Assembly: GCA_963759155.1 (NCBI GenBank) | Contig: CAVWXX010000008.1 | Coordinates: forward strand, 124,001 to 188,000 | Source of the DNA: SZUA-36 sp963759155 | Lineage (GTDB): Bacteria; Pseudomonadota; Gammaproteobacteria; Xanthomonadales; SZUA-36 | Length of the DNA stretch: 64,000 nucleotides | Direction: 5' to 3' | Shown here: positions 32,918 to 40,773 of the stretch, piece after piece | Position numbering within the stretch: the stretch's first letter is position 1 | Layout of the letters: every line of letters starts with the position of its first letter | The notes under the pieces: model-generated | The model's input: only the letters and a program-made list of their open reading frames with translations | What the model was told of the DNA's origin: nothing | The model's database searches: none | Made by a program: the position numbers and the translations under genes

Positions 32918-34126
32918 TCAGCCGCCGATTAGCTGGCCGATGCGTCCGGTCAGGATGGCCAGGTAATTACCCAGGGCATAACCGATCAGAGCCATCAAAA
33001 TGGAGGCCGGTACCAGGGTTTCACGGTGGTGTGCCGCAACGATTGGTGAAGATGCCGCGCCACCGATATTGGCTGCAGAAGCGATGGCAACCGTGTGAAT
33101 ATCGACACGAAAAATCCAGGCGCCTGTGAGTATGAACAGACCGTGGATGAATATCCAGACGTAGGCCATGGCAATGAAGCCCGTCATCTCGTTCCAGTTC
33201 ACGACACTCAGGTCCATGGTCGCGCCTACCCTTGCCACATAGACATAAATGATGGCCATGGCGATGGGCTGCGCCGCCGGTAACTTACGCGCCGGTGTGG
33301 CGGAGGCCAGCAGGGACATGGTTGTGACCAGCAGAATCAGCCAGGTTCCGGCGGTGATGACGGTTGCTCCGCCAATGGCCACGGGCGGCAGAATGTCTGA
33401 TAGAGCATATGCAATCCAGGTAAACCCGACGGCCAGCAAACCAAGGTAGAGCAGGCTGGTCATGGTCGGAGGGTTTTCAGCACTTTTGAAGTTTGCGGCG
33501 GCATTTTCCATCGCCTCAAGACGGCCGGGTGGCACCCTGGCCCAGCGGTTGAAGCGGTCAGCAAATGATTTACAACCCAGTAGTATCGGTAACCAGACCA
33601 GGTAAACCATTTGATCCGCTGCTGCAGCCATGGTCATGTCCGCGGCGGTACCCTCAAGACCCGCATGTGCGGCTGTCATATTGCCGGTGCCACCAATCCA
33701 GCTACCGGCAAGGGTGCCAAAGGCACGCCAACTGTCCTGCGGTAACGGAAAGGAGTCACTAAAGCTTAGTGTTTGTCCCAGCTTGTAAGCCACCACACCG
33801 CCAAACACGACGCCAATACTGCCGAGCAACATGACAAATACACCCTTTCCCATAATCCGCACGGCACTAATCACGTCCACTTTGACCAGCATTAATACGA
33901 TGAATATCGGCAAACCATATTCACGCAGAAATTGATAGGCGCCGCTTTGGAATGGTATGACACCGAAGTTCGACAGCAATACCGGGGACGCGTAAATGAA
34001 AACAAGTGGTGGCAGAAAATTGAATATCTTCCAATGGGTACTGCGTTCAAGCCAGAACCAGAATGCAACAACTGAAATGAGTACGGTCATGACCCCAATG
34101 GGGGATGTGATCAGGCTTGATGTCAT
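32918..34126 (-). CDS. DUF819 family integral membrane protein
   Basis: A 402-residue membrane protein with about ten hydrophobic segments. The GTLAGSWIGGTGNMTAA stretch after a long N-terminal hydrophobic region and the late IGGAASSPIVAAHHRETLVPASILMALIGY-type region (shown only in part here) match DUF819 (YjcL-like) proteins, putative permeases of unknown substrate. The ATG overlaps the btuF-like stop by 4 nt, so it is translationally coupled to a cobalamin-type binding protein gene. Confidence 0.85.
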   Translation of the reverse strand: MTSSLITSPIGVMTVLISVVAFWFWLERSTHWKIFNFLPPLVFIYASPVLLSNFGVIPFQSGAYQFLREYGLPIFIVLMLVKVDVISAVRIMGKGVFVMLLGSIGVVFGGVVAYKLGQTLSFSDSFPLPQDSWRAFGTLAGSWIGGTGNMTAAHAGLEGTAADMTMAAAADQMVYLVWLPILLGCKSFADRFNRWARVPPGRLEAMENAAANFKSAENPPTMTSLLYLGLLAVGFTWIAYALSDILPPVAIGGATVITAGTWLILLVTTMSLLASATPARKLPAAQPIAMAIIYVYVARVGATMDLSVVNWNEMTGFIAMAYVWIFIHGLFILTGAWIFRVDIHTVAIASAANIGGAASSPIVAAHHRETLVPASILMALIGYALGNYLAILTGRIGQLIGG

Positions 34127-35049
34127 TTTTCTTCCATTTGTGTCTGTTTGTTTCGCACTTCGTCCAGAAGCTTACAGGCTAAATCGATGCTGTCCAGTAA
34201 ACGCGGTGTCGCCTGGCTGATTTCGTCCGCGGGCAGGTAAAGCATATTGCTGTTTTTGACAGCCTGTAGCTGGGGCCAGTCCTGCCAGGCAAGCAGCGCC
34301 GGCGGGTCGCCGGGTGCTTCCGGGGCTATCATCACCTGCGGGTTCGCCATGATGACCGATTCCCGGCTTATCTGGGGTGCCAGTGCCGCTAGCTCTGAAA
34401 AGACATTGTGACCGGCACAGACTGCCAGGCTGCGACTGATGATGTGTTGGTCATTGATGGTGTACAAGGGGCGCGGTGCGATCTGGTAAAAATAACTCAG
34501 CGGGGTTTTATCGGCATTCTGTTGCTTTAAACCAGCAAGCTGGTCGCGTAACTGCCGGGCCATGACCCTGCCTGTGCTTTCGGTCCCGGCAGCCCGGGAT
34601 ATACTTTCAACGATACCTGCTATTTGCTCAGGCCGCGTAATTTCAAGCTGCCAGACCGTGATGCCCAGTTGTTGTAATTTCTGCAGGGCGGTTTGAGGGT
34701 TGCCCGAATGCCAGGCAATGACCAGGTCGGGGTCGAGTTGAATAATACGTTCCAGGTCGATGCGAAAAGCATCGCCCACGCGGGGGAGGTCTGCGACCTC
34801 AGCAGGAAAATTGCTGTATTCGACAACGGCTTTCAACTGCGCTCCGGCGCCGGCAGCAAAAACCAACTCGGCTAAATTGGGCGCCAGGGTGATGATTCGC
34901 ATAGCAGGCCCGGGCAAGGTGAGGGTTTCGCCATTTGCCTGTATTAATGTAATCCCGGCAACCACGACCTGCGTGGCGGTCAGGCTGCAAAGCAGGATAA
35001 AGGCGAGTAGGGTCCGGGGTATTTTGATCCGGGCCGGGCGTGGGGTCAT
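34123..35049 (-). CDS. btuF: BtuF-like periplasmic substrate-binding protein
   Basis: 308 residues from the ATG at 35049, chosen because it gives a signal peptide (RTLLAFILLCSLTATQVVVA) and a 4-nt overlap with the upstream gene. The class III (helical-linker) binding-protein fold is indicated by RIITLAPNLAELVFAAGAG, VGDAFRIDLERIIQLDPDLVIAW, and the LQQLGITVWQLEI region, the same spacing as in BtuF. Vitamin B12 or another cobamide/corrinoid is the likely ligand, but iron-chelate binders look similar. No BtuC or BtuD genes lie in the window, so the transporter is elsewhere. Confidence 0.8.
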   Translation of the reverse strand: MTPRPARIKIPRTLLAFILLCSLTATQVVVAGITLIQANGETLTLPGPAMRIITLAPNLAELVFAAGAGAQLKAVVEYSNFPAEVADLPRVGDAFRIDLERIIQLDPDLVIAWHSGNPQTALQKLQQLGITVWQLEITRPEQIAGIVESISRAAGTESTGRVMARQLRDQLAGLKQQNADKTPLSYFYQIAPRPLYTINDQHIISRSLAVCAGHNVFSELAALAPQISRESVIMANPQVMIAPEAPGDPPALLAWQDWPQLQAVKNSNMLYLPADEISQATPRLLDSIDLACKLLDEVRNKQTQMEEK

Positions 35050-35927
35050 GCGATCACATTCACCAGCAGCAATATTGCGAGCACCGTTGCCCAGACGCCA
35101 AGTGAGCGCCATACGAGGTCCATGGAGAGCTTGATCATTGCCATTGGGCCTTTTAGCTGATCGGCATAGCCATCATTTTCCGCGTGACCGGATTTTACAA
35201 TGCACCGTGCACTGGTCAGCATGAACTCATTATTACCCTCAAACAGACCATGACCCCGTTCGACATGATAGGTTTTCCATGCGCGATAGACAGAATCAAA
35301 GTCTGTAGCGACGGCCAGGGAGAGTGTCATCAGCTGGGCAACCGGCCATTCCATAATCCTGCACAGGCGCATGGTCAGCTCTTTCTGTTCATCGTAAAGG
35401 TCAAAATCATTGCCGGTGAGCCAGACTGCCAGGCGGTAAAGCAGGGCACCATATATACCCAGTACAGCAAACCAGAAGATAATACCGAACCAGCGCTTCA
35501 TGGCTTTGAGGAACACCGCATTAATTGCTTCTGTTTGACAGGTGTCCGGATCTTCCGGTACCGGTCCGCCAAGCAAGGTTTCCAGGGCTTCTTTTTGTTC
35601 ATCTTCATTGTCGGCAGTAAAGATCCTGCGTACATCAATATCCAGGTCGCGTGGACCGAAAGTGAGGATCAGAACCGCGATAGCCAGGATGAATTCACCC
35701 AGATGTCCCAGGGTTGAAGACAGAATGCTATTAAGAAAATAGGCGGCAAGAAGCGGTAGACCGATAATAAACAGGAACCCGATGGGGCCTGACCAGCCCG
35801 GAATTTTCTTGAACGTTTCGTTGCTGAGATCAATGAATGAACTAACCCATTCATAGCGACGCAGATGACGAAGCTCGCGCACGAAGTGGCAAAGTATGAA
35901 CGCTACTAATATCGAAATAATGGTCAT
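35046..35927 (-). CDS. ampE: AmpE-like membrane protein
   Basis: About 293 residues from the ATG at 35927 (GGGTGGGG just upstream; a GTG 9 nt earlier is possible). Four or five hydrophobic segments are visible (TIISILVAFILCHFV, PIGFLFIIGLPLLAAYFL, FILAIAVLILTFG, IFWFAVLGIYGALLYRLAVWL, VWATVLAILLLVNVIA). The RWFGIIFWF...GALLYRL region is typical of AmpE and related CobD-like proteins. AmpE in enterobacteria modulates beta-lactamase induction. Overlap with a corrinoid-binding protein makes a cobamide role (CbiB/CobD relatives) an alternative, though the GALLYRL signature favours AmpE. Confidence 0.75.
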   Translation of the reverse strand: MTIISILVAFILCHFVRELRHLRRYEWVSSFIDLSNETFKKIPGWSGPIGFLFIIGLPLLAAYFLNSILSSTLGHLGEFILAIAVLILTFGPRDLDIDVRRIFTADNEDEQKEALETLLGGPVPEDPDTCQTEAINAVFLKAMKRWFGIIFWFAVLGIYGALLYRLAVWLTGNDFDLYDEQKELTMRLCRIMEWPVAQLMTLSLAVATDFDSVYRAWKTYHVERGHGLFEGNNEFMLTSARCIVKSGHAENDGYADQLKGPMAMIKLSMDLVWRSLGVWATVLAILLLVNVIA

Positions 35928-35992
35928 CAACCCCACCCTTTTCCAGAACTGTCTTGTTGTTTACAGGAGTCCATCAAGCTTACATTCTAATT

Positions 35993-36997
35993 CTAACAGT
36001 TTGATGCGCGAACATTCATTGTTCGCTGTCTGCGAACCAATTCTTCAAGACTGCCGCCACCATTATTCCGAAACCAGTCGGCCAGCAACCTGAAGGCGAT
36101 CGATACCGGTGGTGACAGGCGGACTTCATCACTCAAAACAGCCTGTGTCAGTGAATCCACGCTGAACCAACGTGTTTCCTGGACCTCCTCACTGCTGCCG
36201 CTGCTTCGGTCAAGCGCCTCGGCATAGAACCCGCACATGGCAGATGCCGGAAATGGCCAGGGCTGAGAGGAAACATAGCGGATATTTTTCAGGTTGACCT
36301 GGACTTCTTCGTATACCTCGCGCACAACAGCATCTTCGAGGCTCTCACCCGGCTCAACGAAGCCTGCCAGCGTGGAAAAATGCTTTTCACGCCACTTGGA
36401 GTTTCGTCCCAGCAGGCAGGAATCCTCGTGGGTTACCAATACGATGATGGCTGGATCAATGCGTGGGAATGATTCACGGGCACATTCGTCATTGCTGCAC
36501 TTCATCCGGTGACCTGCAGAACGCAGCAGATTGGGGCTGCCGCATACACCGCAAAATGCATGGCGATGTTGCCAGTAGTGCAAGGCCTTGGCGTAGGCGA
36601 GTATGCCGGCGTGCTTGGCTGCCATGTCAATTGAAGCCCTGCGCAGATCGGCGAACCTGGCATTCGGAAGCTCCGCCAGGATAGCGTCCTTCTGACTATC
36701 GGTAACCGAAACCGCAAAATAGTCGTGTTCGCCATCGCTGCCCAGCAGGGTGGGGGGCTGGATGCGGTCCGGTTCTGTCAGTTCGGCTGGAGACAGGTAG
36801 ATGGCAATGGTGCCCTCATCATTGCGTTCCAGCAGGCTGCGGCTGCGCCATAGTGGTACCAGGCGTGTGTTTGGGTCGGCCAGTGTATTTGCTACCCACT
36901 TTGCATCGTCACGTAACTCGACTTCCCGATCAAGACGGACGGCAGTAAATCGATTACGTTTTGAGCGGGTCAGGTGGTCCCTGGAGGACGCCTTCAT
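35993..36997 (-). CDS. nudC: NADH pyrophosphatase NudC
   Basis: Hydrolyses NAD(H) and can remove NAD caps from RNA. The 334-residue chain has a zinc ribbon (CGVCGS...KCSNDEC, near 149-172), the PRIDPAIIVLVTH strand, the Nudix box (GFVEPGESLEDAVVREVYEEV, here split by its fixed positions) and the NudC-specific SQPWPFPASAM motif directly after it, which distinguishes it from other NUDIX proteins. E. coli NudC is 257 residues; the extra length is N-terminal. It follows erpA by 6 bp and is likely the last gene of DUF6776-erpA-nudC. Confidence 0.92.
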   Translation of the reverse strand: MKASSRDHLTRSKRNRFTAVRLDREVELRDDAKWVANTLADPNTRLVPLWRSRSLLERNDEGTIAIYLSPAELTEPDRIQPPTLLGSDGEHDYFAVSVTDSQKDAILAELPNARFADLRRASIDMAAKHAGILAYAKALHYWQHRHAFCGVCGSPNLLRSAGHRMKCSNDECARESFPRIDPAIIVLVTHEDSCLLGRNSKWREKHFSTLAGFVEPGESLEDAVVREVYEEVQVNLKNIRYVSSQPWPFPASAMCGFYAEALDRSSGSSEEVQETRWFSVDSLTQAVLSDEVRLSPPVSIAFRLLADWFRNNGGGSLEELVRRQRTMNVRASNC

Positions 36998-37003
36998 TCA
37001 GTT

Positions 37004-37351
37004 TCAAACTGAAAAAGAGGAGCCACAACCACAGGTGGTCGCCGCGTTGGGATTGCGGATTACGAATTGGGCACCCTGTAGGTTCTCACTATAATCCACC
37101 TCGGCTCCCATCAGGTACTGGAAACTCAACGGGTCGACAAGCAAAGTAACGCCCTCATTGGTAATGGCGATATCGTCTTCGCTGCTATCCTCGTCAAAGG
37201 TAAAACCATATTGAAAGCCGGAACAACCACCGCCGGAGATGTAAACACGCAATTTAAGCTCCGGGTTGTGCTCTTCCATGATCAGCTCCATCACTTTTCT
37301 GGCAGCGGCATCGGTAAACTTGATCAGGTTTGTTGGTATCTCGGTTTGCAT
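37004..37351 (-). CDS. erpA: A-type iron-sulfur cluster insertion protein ErpA
   Basis: Delivers [2Fe-2S] or [4Fe-4S] clusters to apo-proteins such as IspG/H. 115 residues with the three conserved cysteines of A-type carriers: GGGCSGFQYGF near residue 42 and the C-terminal TTCGCGSSFSV pair. The N-terminal KFTDAAARKVMELI helix fits ErpA rather than IscA. Placement near anmK/tyrS genes differs from pseudomonads, where erpA follows anmK. Identity is near certain. Confidence 0.95.
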   Translation of the reverse strand: MQTEIPTNLIKFTDAAARKVMELIMEEHNPELKLRVYISGGGCSGFQYGFTFDEDSSEDDIAITNEGVTLLVDPLSFQYLMGAEVDYSENLQGAQFVIRNPNAATTCGCGSSFSV

Positions 37352-37444
37352 GTGTTTTGCTATTCGTCCATTGGTGCATTAACTATGGCGGTTTGTGGTG
37401 GTTTTTTCAATCACCCGGATCCGCATAGGGTATGAGCACGTGTT

Positions 37445-38170
37445 TTAAGATGACGGCGCTTCATCAGCCGCCAGGTCAGTTTCCACCTGTTTGAAAAGGC
37501 TTTGCCATTCCAACGATTCTTTTACCGGTGTTTTGCGGTCTTTTGACTTGAGTTGGATGCTTAGCCGGTTCGCTTCAAAACCTTCGGGCAATGTAATAAG
37601 ACACTCCAGTTGCTGGAAGTGCTTGAATTGAAATTTCAACGGCCTGGCGGATTCAGCCAACAGTTGATGATTCTTAAGGTGCTCAGCAACGCCATTGCGA
37701 ATACCGTCCACTTCCACTTCGACCTCTCCGGAGACAACGGAGGCCCAACGCAGGTTCTGTGTGAGGCTGAAGATGACCTGGTAAACCCGTGGGGCCTGCA
37801 TGGCTTGTATTTCGACGTTGTGCACGCTCAACGGGGATTGTGAGCCATTGGCGCCGCCCAGTCGGCGATAAAATTCGAGGTCGGACTGCAATCCGGCGAT
37901 TTCATCCTGGTGTTTGCGTTCGGATGCGCGCAACAAATTGTTGGCGCGTCGTACAACATCGGCCTCACGTTTTGCAACGCTGGCACGTGCGCGCTCTTGT
38001 GTCAGCAGGTTTTGTGTGGTTTGTAAGTCCTGCTGCAACACCTTTATTTGCCGGTGGGCGAAAATCAATTCGTCGGCCACGAAGTATTTAGCAAAATAAA
38101 AAATTCCCAGGATGATACTTACCAATGGTAAGGCGATTTGTTGCCACTTCGGAAGGTTGGGGTAATTCAT
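37445..38170 (-). CDS. DUF6776 family single-pass membrane protein
   Basis: A 241-residue protein: a transmembrane helix at about 12-28 (ALPLVSIILGIFYFAKYF), a long coiled coil at about 40-105 (HRQIKVLQQDLQTTQNLL and following), then a beta-rich domain (VHNVEIQAMQAP...VYQVIFSLTQNLRWASVVSGEVEVEVDG, shown only in part). This layout matches DUF6776 proteins found next to erpA in other gammaproteobacteria, as I recall. The function is unknown. It lies 93 bp before erpA, and its own upstream region holds a predicted small RNA and terminator. Confidence 0.75.
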   Translation of the reverse strand: MNYPNLPKWQQIALPLVSIILGIFYFAKYFVADELIFAHRQIKVLQQDLQTTQNLLTQERARASVAKREADVVRRANNLLRASERKHQDEIAGLQSDLEFYRRLGGANGSQSPLSVHNVEIQAMQAPRVYQVIFSLTQNLRWASVVSGEVEVEVDGIRNGVAEHLKNHQLLAESARPLKFQFKHFQQLECLITLPEGFEANRLSIQLKSKDRKTPVKESLEWQSLFKQVETDLAADEAPSS

Positions 38171-38197
38171 GAAAAGATCAGCCGTTTCAAAGACAAG

Positions 38198-38219
38198 AAA
38201 AAAGCGGCCGAAGCCGCTT
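38198..38219 (-). terminator. Intrinsic terminator with UUCG tetraloop
   Basis: Seven-bp GC-rich stem (38202-38208 with 38213-38219), UUCG loop on the minus strand, U-tract at 38203-38198. It terminates leftward transcription before DUF6776. Confidence 0.85.
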
Positions 38220-38288
38220 AGATTCCTGTGTTCTATTATTGGTTTTGTCAGTTGTAATTATTGTTTGGCAAGCCCCAACAGGATGGTT
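38198..38288 (-). ncRNA. Candidate small RNA with UUCG-loop terminator
   Basis: A minus-strand promoter (TTGACG 38323-38318, 17-nt spacer, TATAAA 38300-38295) predicts a start near 38288. The transcript ends at a perfect hairpin AAGCGGC-TTCG-GCCGCTT followed by six U at 38203-38198, giving an RNA of about 90 nt. Its single-stranded middle contains AACAATAA, the AACAAYAA motif bound by Hfq/Crc in pseudomonads, and several A-rich triplets. The DUF6776 ATG lies 27 nt beyond the U-tract, so an attenuated leader is the alternative. Nothing else was found in the 38171-38491 gap. Confidence 0.5.
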
Positions 38289-38294
38289 GCGCAC

Positions 38295-38333
38295 TTTATA
38301 CTCCTTGAAGGCCCCTGCGTCAAGTTGACGCAG
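38295..38333 (-). promoter_or_regulatory. Strong sigma70-type promoter overlapped by a 19-bp palindrome
   Basis: TTGACG (38323-38318) and TATAAA (38300-38295) with optimal 17-nt spacing, pointing left. The -35 box lies inside the perfect inverted repeat CTGCGTCAAGTTGACGCAG (38315-38333), a layout typical of a repressor or activator operator. On the plus strand the palindrome is followed by six T, so it could also act as a terminator there, but no plus-strand gene precedes it. Confidence 0.55.
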
Positions 38334-38491
38334 TTTTTTATTTAACACTTCGTAACAGATTATGCTTCATAACAAGTACTAATTTAATAGCATGTCCTTG
38401 CCATCCAATGAATAAATTGGTTGACGCTGCTATCCCCCTCAGTGCCGGGAAAGGACGATTTTAACACCCGCCGCAGGGACGCCAAACAGGC

Positions 38492-39304
38492 TTAAGCCAT
38501 GTTCAAAAATGGCTTCAGCCACGCTTTTGCCGGGTCACCGTAAACAAAAAAATACGGGTTTAAATAAACGTCCTTGTTGTTGTAGTCCAGTGCTGCACCA
38601 TCGATTTTGACCACCTGTCCGCCGGCGGCTTCAACGACGGCCTGTGCTGCTGCCGTGTCCCATTCACAGGTCGGCCCCAGGCGTGGATAAAAATCGGCCA
38701 AACCCTCAGCGATGCGGCAGAACTTTAATGAACTGCCCATGCTGGTCAATTCATGTGGCCCGAGTTGCTCCAGCTGCTTGGCGAGTTCAGGGTTGGCATG
38801 TGAACGGCTTCCAACAATGACCGCTCTTGCTGCAGCCGGTCGTCTGACCCCAATAGCCTGGGCTTCTGCGTCCCCATGCTGGCGCCATGCAGCCAGCTCG
38901 CGCGCACCAAAATAGCTGGTGTCGGTAACCGGTACATGGACAACGCCCATGACCGGCTGATGCTTGCGTATTAGTGCGATATTGACGGTAAACTCACCAT
39001 TGCGGTTGATGAATTCCTTGGTGCCGTCAAGCGGGTCAACCAGCCAGTACTGTTGCCAGGTCTGACGGGTTTCCCAGGGGATATCAGCGGATTCTTCTGA
39101 AAGGATAGGAATGTCAGGCCATCGTCTGGATAACTCTGCATTGATCAGTTCATGGCTGGCGAGATCGGCCCGGGTAAGTGGTGAATCGTCAGACTTTATG
39201 GTGATACCCATATCACCTTCGTACCAGTCCAGTATTTTGAGCCCGGCGCGACGGCTGATATCCACCAGTTGATCCAATACATTCCGTGTGTTCAGTTCGG
39301 CCAT
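38492..39304 (-). CDS. cysQ: 3'(2'),5'-bisphosphate nucleotidase CysQ
   Basis: Removes 3'-phosphoadenosine 5'-phosphate produced by sulfate assimilation. The 270-residue inositol-monophosphatase-fold protein has the metal-binding motifs ILSEESADI, WLVDPLDGTKEFI and the late PTCEWDTAAAQAVVEAAGG. The DGTKEFI form is typical of CysQ. The ATG overlaps the nudE stop by one base; nudE-cysQ pairing is common in gammaproteobacteria. A second phosphatase of the same fold lies just upstream (39861-40640). Confidence 0.94.
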   Translation of the reverse strand: MAELNTRNVLDQLVDISRRAGLKILDWYEGDMGITIKSDDSPLTRADLASHELINAELSRRWPDIPILSEESADIPWETRQTWQQYWLVDPLDGTKEFINRNGEFTVNIALIRKHQPVMGVVHVPVTDTSYFGARELAAWRQHGDAEAQAIGVRRPAAARAVIVGSRSHANPELAKQLEQLGPHELTSMGSSLKFCRIAEGLADFYPRLGPTCEWDTAAAQAVVEAAGGQVVKIDGAALDYNNKDVYLNPYFFVYGDPAKAWLKPFLNMA

Positions 39305-39855
39305 TATCCTGTTTCCTGTTGCAGGTAGTCCCGGGCAATATACAAGGCTGCGATACTGCGGCCCTCGGTACAGTCCGGTCGTTGTACCAGTGTGTGTAAA
39401 TCGTTTATGGGCCAGGGTATGACTTCCAGTTCTTCAGGTTCGTCGCCCTGGAGCTTTTCGGGATACAGGTCGCGTGCCAGTACCACGTGGGTGACATGGG
39501 TCATGTAGCCCGGCGCAAGACTTAAAGAGGTTAATTCAAGCAGGTCATGTGCACCAAACCCGATCTCCTCTTTGAGCTCCCGTTGCGCACCTTCCAGTAC
39601 GGTTTCGCCAAGTTCAAGCCGGCCTTTGACCAGCCCCAATTCATAGTGATGCAAGCCCGCCGCGTATTCGCTGACCAGCAACACGGTATCGTCATCACGC
39701 ATTGCGACGATGATGACTGCGCCCAGGCCATGCGATCGCAGTCTTTCATAGGTGCGTTTAACGCCGTTGCTGAATTCCAGATCAAGTTTTTCAATTTTGA
39801 AACGCTTGCCGGGCTCGTGCTCACGTCTCGCCTTGATCCGGGGAAGTTTCGCCAT
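39304..39855 (-). CDS. nudE: ADP compounds hydrolase NudE
   Basis: A 183-residue NUDIX hydrolase acting on ADP-ribose, Ap3A and NADH in E. coli. The Nudix box runs GRLELGETVLEGAQRELKEE and onward into IGF. The N-terminal LDLEFSNGVKRTYERLR segment and SEYAAGLHHYELGLVKG are characteristic of NudE. It starts 5 bp after the hisN-like stop and overlaps cysQ, forming a three-gene phosphatase/NUDIX run. Confidence 0.92.
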   Translation of the reverse strand: MAKLPRIKARREHEPGKRFKIEKLDLEFSNGVKRTYERLRSHGLGAVIIVAMRDDDTVLLVSEYAAGLHHYELGLVKGRLELGETVLEGAQRELKEEIGFGAHDLLELTSLSLAPGYMTHVTHVVLARDLYPEKLQGDEPEELEVIPWPINDLHTLVQRPDCTEGRSIAALYIARDYLQQETG

Positions 39856-39860
39856 CCGGA

Positions 39861-40640
39861 TCAGGCCTGCTGCAGTTCAGCTGACAAGACAGCATGAAGG
39901 GCAGGGGTCGCTGCCAGCACTGAGCACGTATCCAGGTCGGGTGAATGCCCCTCAAGGTCGGTGAACAGACCACCTGCCTCGGTAACGATGACATAGAGTG
40001 CGGCAATATCCAGGATGTTGACGTCGGATTCGATGACCGCATCGAGCTGACCGGCGGCGAGCCGGTGATAGTGGTAATAATCCCCATAACCCCGCGTGCG
40101 GTTGGTGTTAGCAAGGATCCGGCCAAGTGCCGGCCACTGCTTGCTTGCTGCGAGACTCTGGATATTTCCAGTCGAAATGCTGGCCTGATCGATGCTGGCT
40201 ATCGGGCTGATATGCAGTTGCCCGCCGGCATTGAATGCGCCGCCGCCGCGAGTCGCCCAAACGAGTTCATTCATGGCAGGTGCACAGGAAACACCGAGTA
40301 TCAACTCACCCTTATGCATCAGTGCGATCTGGGTGGAGAACATACCGTATCGTTTTACAAAGCTCTTGGTGCCGTCAATGGGATCCACCAGCCACAGGTA
40401 TTCGGTGTCCTTGTTCTCCGCGCCGTATTCTTCGCCAAAAATGCCGTGATCGGGAAAAGCTTCGTTGATGGTTTTGCGGATGACGCGTTCAGCACCGCGG
40501 TCTGCAACCGTAACCGGTGTCTGATCGGGTTTGATCTCAATATCAAAATCACCGTTGTAATAAGACAGTATCAGTTCGCGGGCGGATTCTGCAGCCTGCA
40601 GTGCAACTGCCAGTAATTCATTCATATGGGTCTCGGTCAT
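39861..40640 (-). CDS. Inositol-monophosphatase-family phosphatase, HisN-like
   Basis: 259 residues with the fold's metal motifs: IFGEEYGAE, LWLVDPIDGTKSFVKRYGMF and DVNILDIAALYVIVTEAGG. The RTRGYGDYYHYHRLAAG segment is close to the GYGDCYGY motif of HisN histidinol-phosphatases, so histidinol phosphate is a likely substrate; inositol phosphate is the alternative. No other histidine genes are near. The ATG at 40640 has a second in-frame ATG 15 nt later. It diverges from bioA by about 130 bp. Confidence 0.85.
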   Translation of the reverse strand: MTETHMNELLAVALQAAESARELILSYYNGDFDIEIKPDQTPVTVADRGAERVIRKTINEAFPDHGIFGEEYGAENKDTEYLWLVDPIDGTKSFVKRYGMFSTQIALMHKGELILGVSCAPAMNELVWATRGGGAFNAGGQLHISPIASIDQASISTGNIQSLAASKQWPALGRILANTNRTRGYGDYYHYHRLAAGQLDAVIESDVNILDIAALYVIVTEAGGLFTDLEGHSPDLDTCSVLAATPALHAVLSAELQQA

Positions 40641-40773
40641 AGTGTTTTCGATATGGTTTGCTTATCGGTTTACCAGTGATTAAAAAAATCTGAAATGATC
40701 CAAAGCACGGCTTGCATGGCGGGCCGCGACTGCCCATGATACCAGACTCAGGACATCGGAAAGGACCATAGGT

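Noticed and set aside
35928..35992. Cobalamin riboswitch ahead of the AmpE/BtuF-like genes
   Set aside because: The gap is only about 65 bp, too short for the riboswitch, and no B12-box-like sequence was seen.
38315..38340. Plus-strand intrinsic terminator at the 19-bp palindrome
   Set aside because: Stem and T-run fit, but no plus-strand gene or promoter was found upstream; operator use for the leftward promoter explains it better. Kept as an alternative only.
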